The notes under the pieces: model-generated | Databases searched by the model: none | Told to the model about the DNA's origin: nothing | Seen by the model: the letters and a program-made list of their open reading frames with translations, nothing else | Part shown: positions 14,082 to 16,685 of the stretch, in pieces | Layout of the letters: each line of letters starts with the position of its first letter | Position numbering within the stretch: the stretch's first letter is position 1 | Translations under genes and position numbers: made by a program | Assembly: GCA_003501365.1 (NCBI GenBank) | Contig: DNPP01000264.1 | Coordinates: 1 to 16,685 of the forward strand | Direction: 5' to 3' | Length of the DNA stretch: 16,685 nucleotides | From: Bacillota bacterium | Lineage (GTDB): Bacteria > Bacillota > UBA4882 > UBA8346

Positions 14082-15336
14082 ATGTATAAAAAAATAGATA
14101 GCTGTAGGATATGTGGGAATGAAAACTTAGTAGGCGTACTTGATTTGGGAGAGCAGATGCTCACGGGAGTTTTTCCGCGAACCAAAGGAGAGAATATAAC
14201 AACCGGCCCTTTAAAATTAGTGAAATGTACGGGCGATGCTAATGTATGCGGGCTTTTACAATTGGAGTATTCCTATGATTTGAATGAGATGTATGGCGAT
14301 AATTATGGTTACCGTTCCGGTCTTAATACCAGCATGGTGGAGCATCTTGATAAGAAAGTGAAAAAAATTCTTTCAATGGTGAATCTACAAAAGGGTGATC
14401 TGGTTGTGGATATTGGCAGTAACGATAGTACAACGTTACAGGCATATCCTTCAAACGGCTCTACTTTGATAGGGATTGACCCTACGGGAATTAAATTCAG
14501 TAATTATTATCCCTCAAATATCCAATTGATTCCTGACTTTTTTTTCTGCGGATTTGCTGAAAGAACGTTTTCCAAATAAGAAAGTAAAAGTGATTACATC
14601 ATTTTCAATGTTCTATGATGTAGAAAATCCGATGAGGTTTATGCAAGAGATTCATGAAGTATTGGCTGATGACGGCATCTGGGTTTTTGAGCAAAGTTAT
14701 ATGCCGGCGATGCTAAAGATGAATTCATACGATACAGTCTGCCATGAACACTTAGAGTATTACACATTGCATCAAATCAAATGGATGACCGATAGAATGG
14801 GTTTTAATATCATTGATGTTGAATTTAATAATATAAACGGAGGCAGCTTCTCGGTTACAGTAACTAAATCTACGAAGGAAATTATTACGATTCCTTTGGT
14901 ACAAAAGATTCTTGATGGCGAACACGAGAATGGTCTTGACACAATTAAGCCTTATAATGAATTTGCCTTACGAGTAGCAAAAGCAAAGGATGATCTATTA
15001 GAATTTATAAGATCAGCCAGAAGTGAAGGCAAAATAGTCGCAGCACTTGGCGCATCGACAAAAGGAAATGTTATTCTTCAGTATTGCGGTCTAACAGAAA
15101 GGGATATTCAATGCATCGGTGAAGTAAATATTGAAAAATACGGTTGTTTCACTCCCGGCACATGGATACCCATTATTCCGGAAGGAAATCTTTTGGGCGG
15201 TAAAATGGATTATTTAATAGTGCTTCCTTGGCATTTCAGAGATTTTTTTATGAGTAATGCAAGGCTAAAATCGGAAACTTTAGTATTTCCCTTGCCTAAG
15301 GTAGAGATTAACAAGAGATTGTTGTCGAGAATTTAA
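14082..15336 (+). pseudogene. Zn-finger SAM-dependent sugar methyltransferase, split by a +1 shift in a T8 run
   Basis: The ATG at 14082 (RBS AAAGGGTGG) starts a protein with a putative zinc site, CRIC...KC...VC (Cys8, Cys11, Cys49, Cys56; Methyltransf_13). A SAM-binding motif VVDIGSNDSTTLQAYP and IGIDPTG follow. The frame then fails at eight T's (14538-14545). With seven T's it would read PDFFSADLLKERFPNKKVKV and continue ITSFSMFYDVENPMRFMQEI, EQSYMPAMLKMNSYDTVCHEH, and a C-terminal Methyltransf_14-type domain to 15336, about 417 residues. Without correction the gene gives an N-terminal piece ending at 14579 and a C-terminal piece from about 14554. This family C-methylates NDP-keto-deoxysugars (TylC3/NovU-like), which fits the gmd neighbours. 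Break, sequencing error or slippage are all possible. Confidence 0.87.
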
Positions 15337-15343
15337 AATCTTT

Positions 15344-15439
15344 GAAGTAATTTCAGCAAAAACGATCGATGTATTTTGTTAATTTCAGGTGGAGCTGGAG
15401 TTGGATTCATATTAGATAATTTGGATTTATTGAAGGCAA
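15344..15439 (+). pseudogene. Fragment of a second DJ-1/PfpI gene (right piece)
   Basis: About 96 bp aligns with 7033-7126 of the intact DJ-1 gene at high identity by eye, with exact blocks such as GATTTATTGAA. It encodes LISGGAGVGFILDNLDLL where the intact protein has LLVPGGAGVRYELNNPDLL (residues ~64-82). A 2-base length difference breaks the frame. It continues, in order and orientation, the piece at 10704-10755, with only ~29 bp of the reference gene unaccounted for between them. Confidence 0.78.
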
Positions 15440-15451
15440 AAGAGTATCGGT

Positions 15452-15481
15452 GCGAGCGTCGAAACAGTAGCTCGCTTTTTT
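15452..15481 (+). terminator. Rho-independent terminator after the sugar cluster
   Basis: GCGAGC (15452-15457) pairs with GCTCGC (15470-15475) around a 12-nt loop and is followed by TTTTTT. It lies 115 bp after the methyltransferase stop and just past the DJ-1 fragment. A second TTCGCTTTTTTC occurs 25 bp further, without a clear stem. Confidence 0.6.
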
Positions 15482-15654
15482 CGGTCACGGCGGTTCGTTC
15501 GCTTTTTTCAAAAGAAGTGTGTGTCGCGTGCAAGTCTTGAATTCAATTGGGATGGCAGGTTAAATTAAACAACAGGAGATGGGAGAGACAACAAGAATAT
15601 ACTGATTAACTGGATATAAAACAGTCCTTATAGTTTTTGGAAGGGAGCACTTGA
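15482..15654. other. Spacer before the MscS gene
   Basis: No gene is visible. The stretch holds a second TTCGCTTTTTTC motif and an AT-rich leader. GGAAGGGAG (15639-15647) sits 7 bases before the TTG start at 15655. Confidence 0.4.
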
Positions 15655-16685
15655 TTGATTAACGAGTTTTTACGCCAAATAGTCTTTCAGAATAAGATAT
15701 CGGAGTATGTAACCGCAGCCGGTACATTCGTGGTAGGGCTCATTATCTTCTTTGTATTGGAACGGATCTTTTTTCGTCGTTTCAAGCAATGGGCGCTGAA
15801 AACCGAAACCTCGATGGATGATTTTGTGGTCAAGGCTATCGAAAAACGGTTGTTACCTTTGGTTTTATTTGGCCTCTTTTATATGAGTATTCAAATATTA
15901 AAACTGAAACCGGGTATCACTCAATTTGTCGACACGGTAGGATTGGTATTGCTGATTATTATCGGCGTAAGGCTTGTACTGGCAATTTTAAATTATAGCG
16001 TCGCCAACTTTCTTTTGAAACGGAAAGACATGAATTTATCCAAACAACAGGCGATTAAGGTCATTATGCCGGTGGTGAAATTCATTATCTGGGTATTGGC
16101 GGGGATCATTGGGTTGGATAATTTAGGCGTTAAAATCTCAGCCTTGATGGCCGGCCTTGGCATAGGCGGCGTCGCCGTTGCATTGGCATCCCAAACTGTG
16201 TTGGGAGATGTGTTCAATTACTTTACAATATTCTTTGACCGTCCGTTTGAACTGGGAGATTTTATTGTCATCGGCGAATTTGCGGGCACGGTAGAACATA
16301 TCGGCATTAAGACCACGCGAATCCGAAGTCTGGGAGGAGAACAACTGGTTTTTTCCAATACCGATTTATCCAATTCGCGGGTGCGAAATTATAAGCGGAT
16401 GGAGCAAAGGCGGGTTTTATTTAAGTTCAACATAACCTATGATACTCCGCTTGAACAGATTCAGGAGATACCGGGAGTGGTCCGCAGGATTATTGAAAAT
16501 TTGGAAGAGACCCTTTTTGATCGGGCTCATTTTGCGTCATTTGGCGATTCTGCTTTAGTGTTCGAGAACGCTTACTATGTTTTAAGCAGTGATTTCAATT
16601 ATTATATGGATATTCAACAGCAGATCAATTTAAACCTGATGAAAGAATTTAGGGCCCGGGGCATTTCTTTTGCGTTTCCCACCCA
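15655..16685 (+). CDS. MscS-family mechanosensitive ion channel (3' end outside window)
   Basis: Open from TTG 15655 (RBS GGAAGGGAG, 7-base spacing) to the window end, 343 codons without a stop. Three or four membrane segments come first (about 20-45, 65-85, 92-115 and 140-160). The pore helix and MscS signature follow: LGVKISALMAGLGIGGVAVA, then LASQTVLGDVFNYFTIFFDR and PFELGDFIVIGEFAGTVEHI, then IGIKTTRIRSLGGEQLVFSN. The soluble beta and alpha/beta cytoplasmic domain continues with RVRNYKRMEQRRVLFKFNITY and ends in the conserved FxxRGISFAFPT region. Only a few residues are likely to be missing. It would open under membrane tension to release solutes in hypo-osmotic shock. It lies beyond the sugar cluster terminator and seems to be an independent, intact gene. 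Confidence 0.92.
   Translation, partial: MINEFLRQIVFQNKISEYVTAAGTFVVGLIIFFVLERIFFRRFKQWALKTETSMDDFVVKAIEKRLLPLVLFGLFYMSIQILKLKPGITQFVDTVGLVLLIIIGVRLVLAILNYSVANFLLKRKDMNLSKQQAIKVIMPVVKFIIWVLAGIIGLDNLGVKISALMAGLGIGGVAVALASQTVLGDVFNYFTIFFDRPFELGDFIVIGEFAGTVEHIGIKTTRIRSLGGEQLVFSNTDLSNSRVRNYKRMEQRRVLFKFNITYDTPLEQIQEIPGVVRRIIENLEETLFDRAHFASFGDSALVFENAYYVLSSDFNYYMDIQQQINLNLMKEFRARGISFAFPT

Noticed and set aside
15333..15533. 66-codon minus-strand open frame after the methyltransferase
   Set aside because: It is the antisense of the DJ-1 gene fragment and terminator region, with no start signal.

Overview
The window looks like accessory chromosomal DNA of a low-to-moderate-GC Firmicute, probably a clostridial or negativicute lineage. 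The signs are strong AGGAGG-type ribosome binding sites, TTG starts, DrrA/DrrB-type exporters, several HxlR/MarR/TetR regulators and an IS110 relic. The exact taxon cannot be fixed from the sequence alone.

Layout. (1) 282-3831: a MarR-controlled exporter operon (MarR, EmrA/HlyD-type adaptor, DrrA-type ATPase, DrrB-type ABC-2 permease), with a perfect palindrome upstream and a terminator downstream. (2) 3845-5805: a TetR regulator divergent from a FrsA/pseudooxynicotine-hydrolase-like alpha/beta hydrolase, with overlapping divergent promoters around a perfect 12-bp palindrome. (3) 5869-5931: two hairpins that resemble tRNA anticodon arms, plus a T-loop-like sequence, on the minus strand. (4) 6016-8641: a redox/electrophile-type module. 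A split-barrel flavoprotein is divergent from a Cys-rich HxlR regulator, followed by a DJ-1/PfpI protein, which is convergent with a second HxlR regulator, which is in turn divergent from a flavodoxin-fold NAD(P)H:FMN reductase. Both HxlR promoters carry inverted repeats.

(5) 8737-15439 is a mosaic of broken genes: an IS110 transposase relic with frameshifts, a 9-bp-periodic long hairpin, a frameshifted and C-terminally truncated MATE transporter, and a GDP-deoxysugar cluster (gmd, GT2 glycosyltransferase, gmd-like epimerase/dehydratase, Zn-finger sugar methyltransferase). In that cluster gmd and the methyltransferase are each broken by one base. The cluster is bracketed by two short fragments of a second DJ-1/PfpI gene, in the same orientation and in the correct order (equivalent to residues ~27-43, then ~54-85 of the intact gene). 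The cluster therefore appears to sit inside a destroyed DJ-1/PfpI paralogue. (6) 15655 to the end: an MscS-type mechanosensitive channel running off the window.

How the genes work together: the left half holds three self-contained regulator-plus-effector stress or detoxification modules (efflux, hydrolysis, thiol/quinone redox). The right half is a surface-sugar island with signs of decay or of sequencing indels. No clearly new defence or mobile system was seen. The most notable signals are the DJ-1 gene split by the sugar cluster, the double-HxlR redox module and the tRNA-like hairpins.
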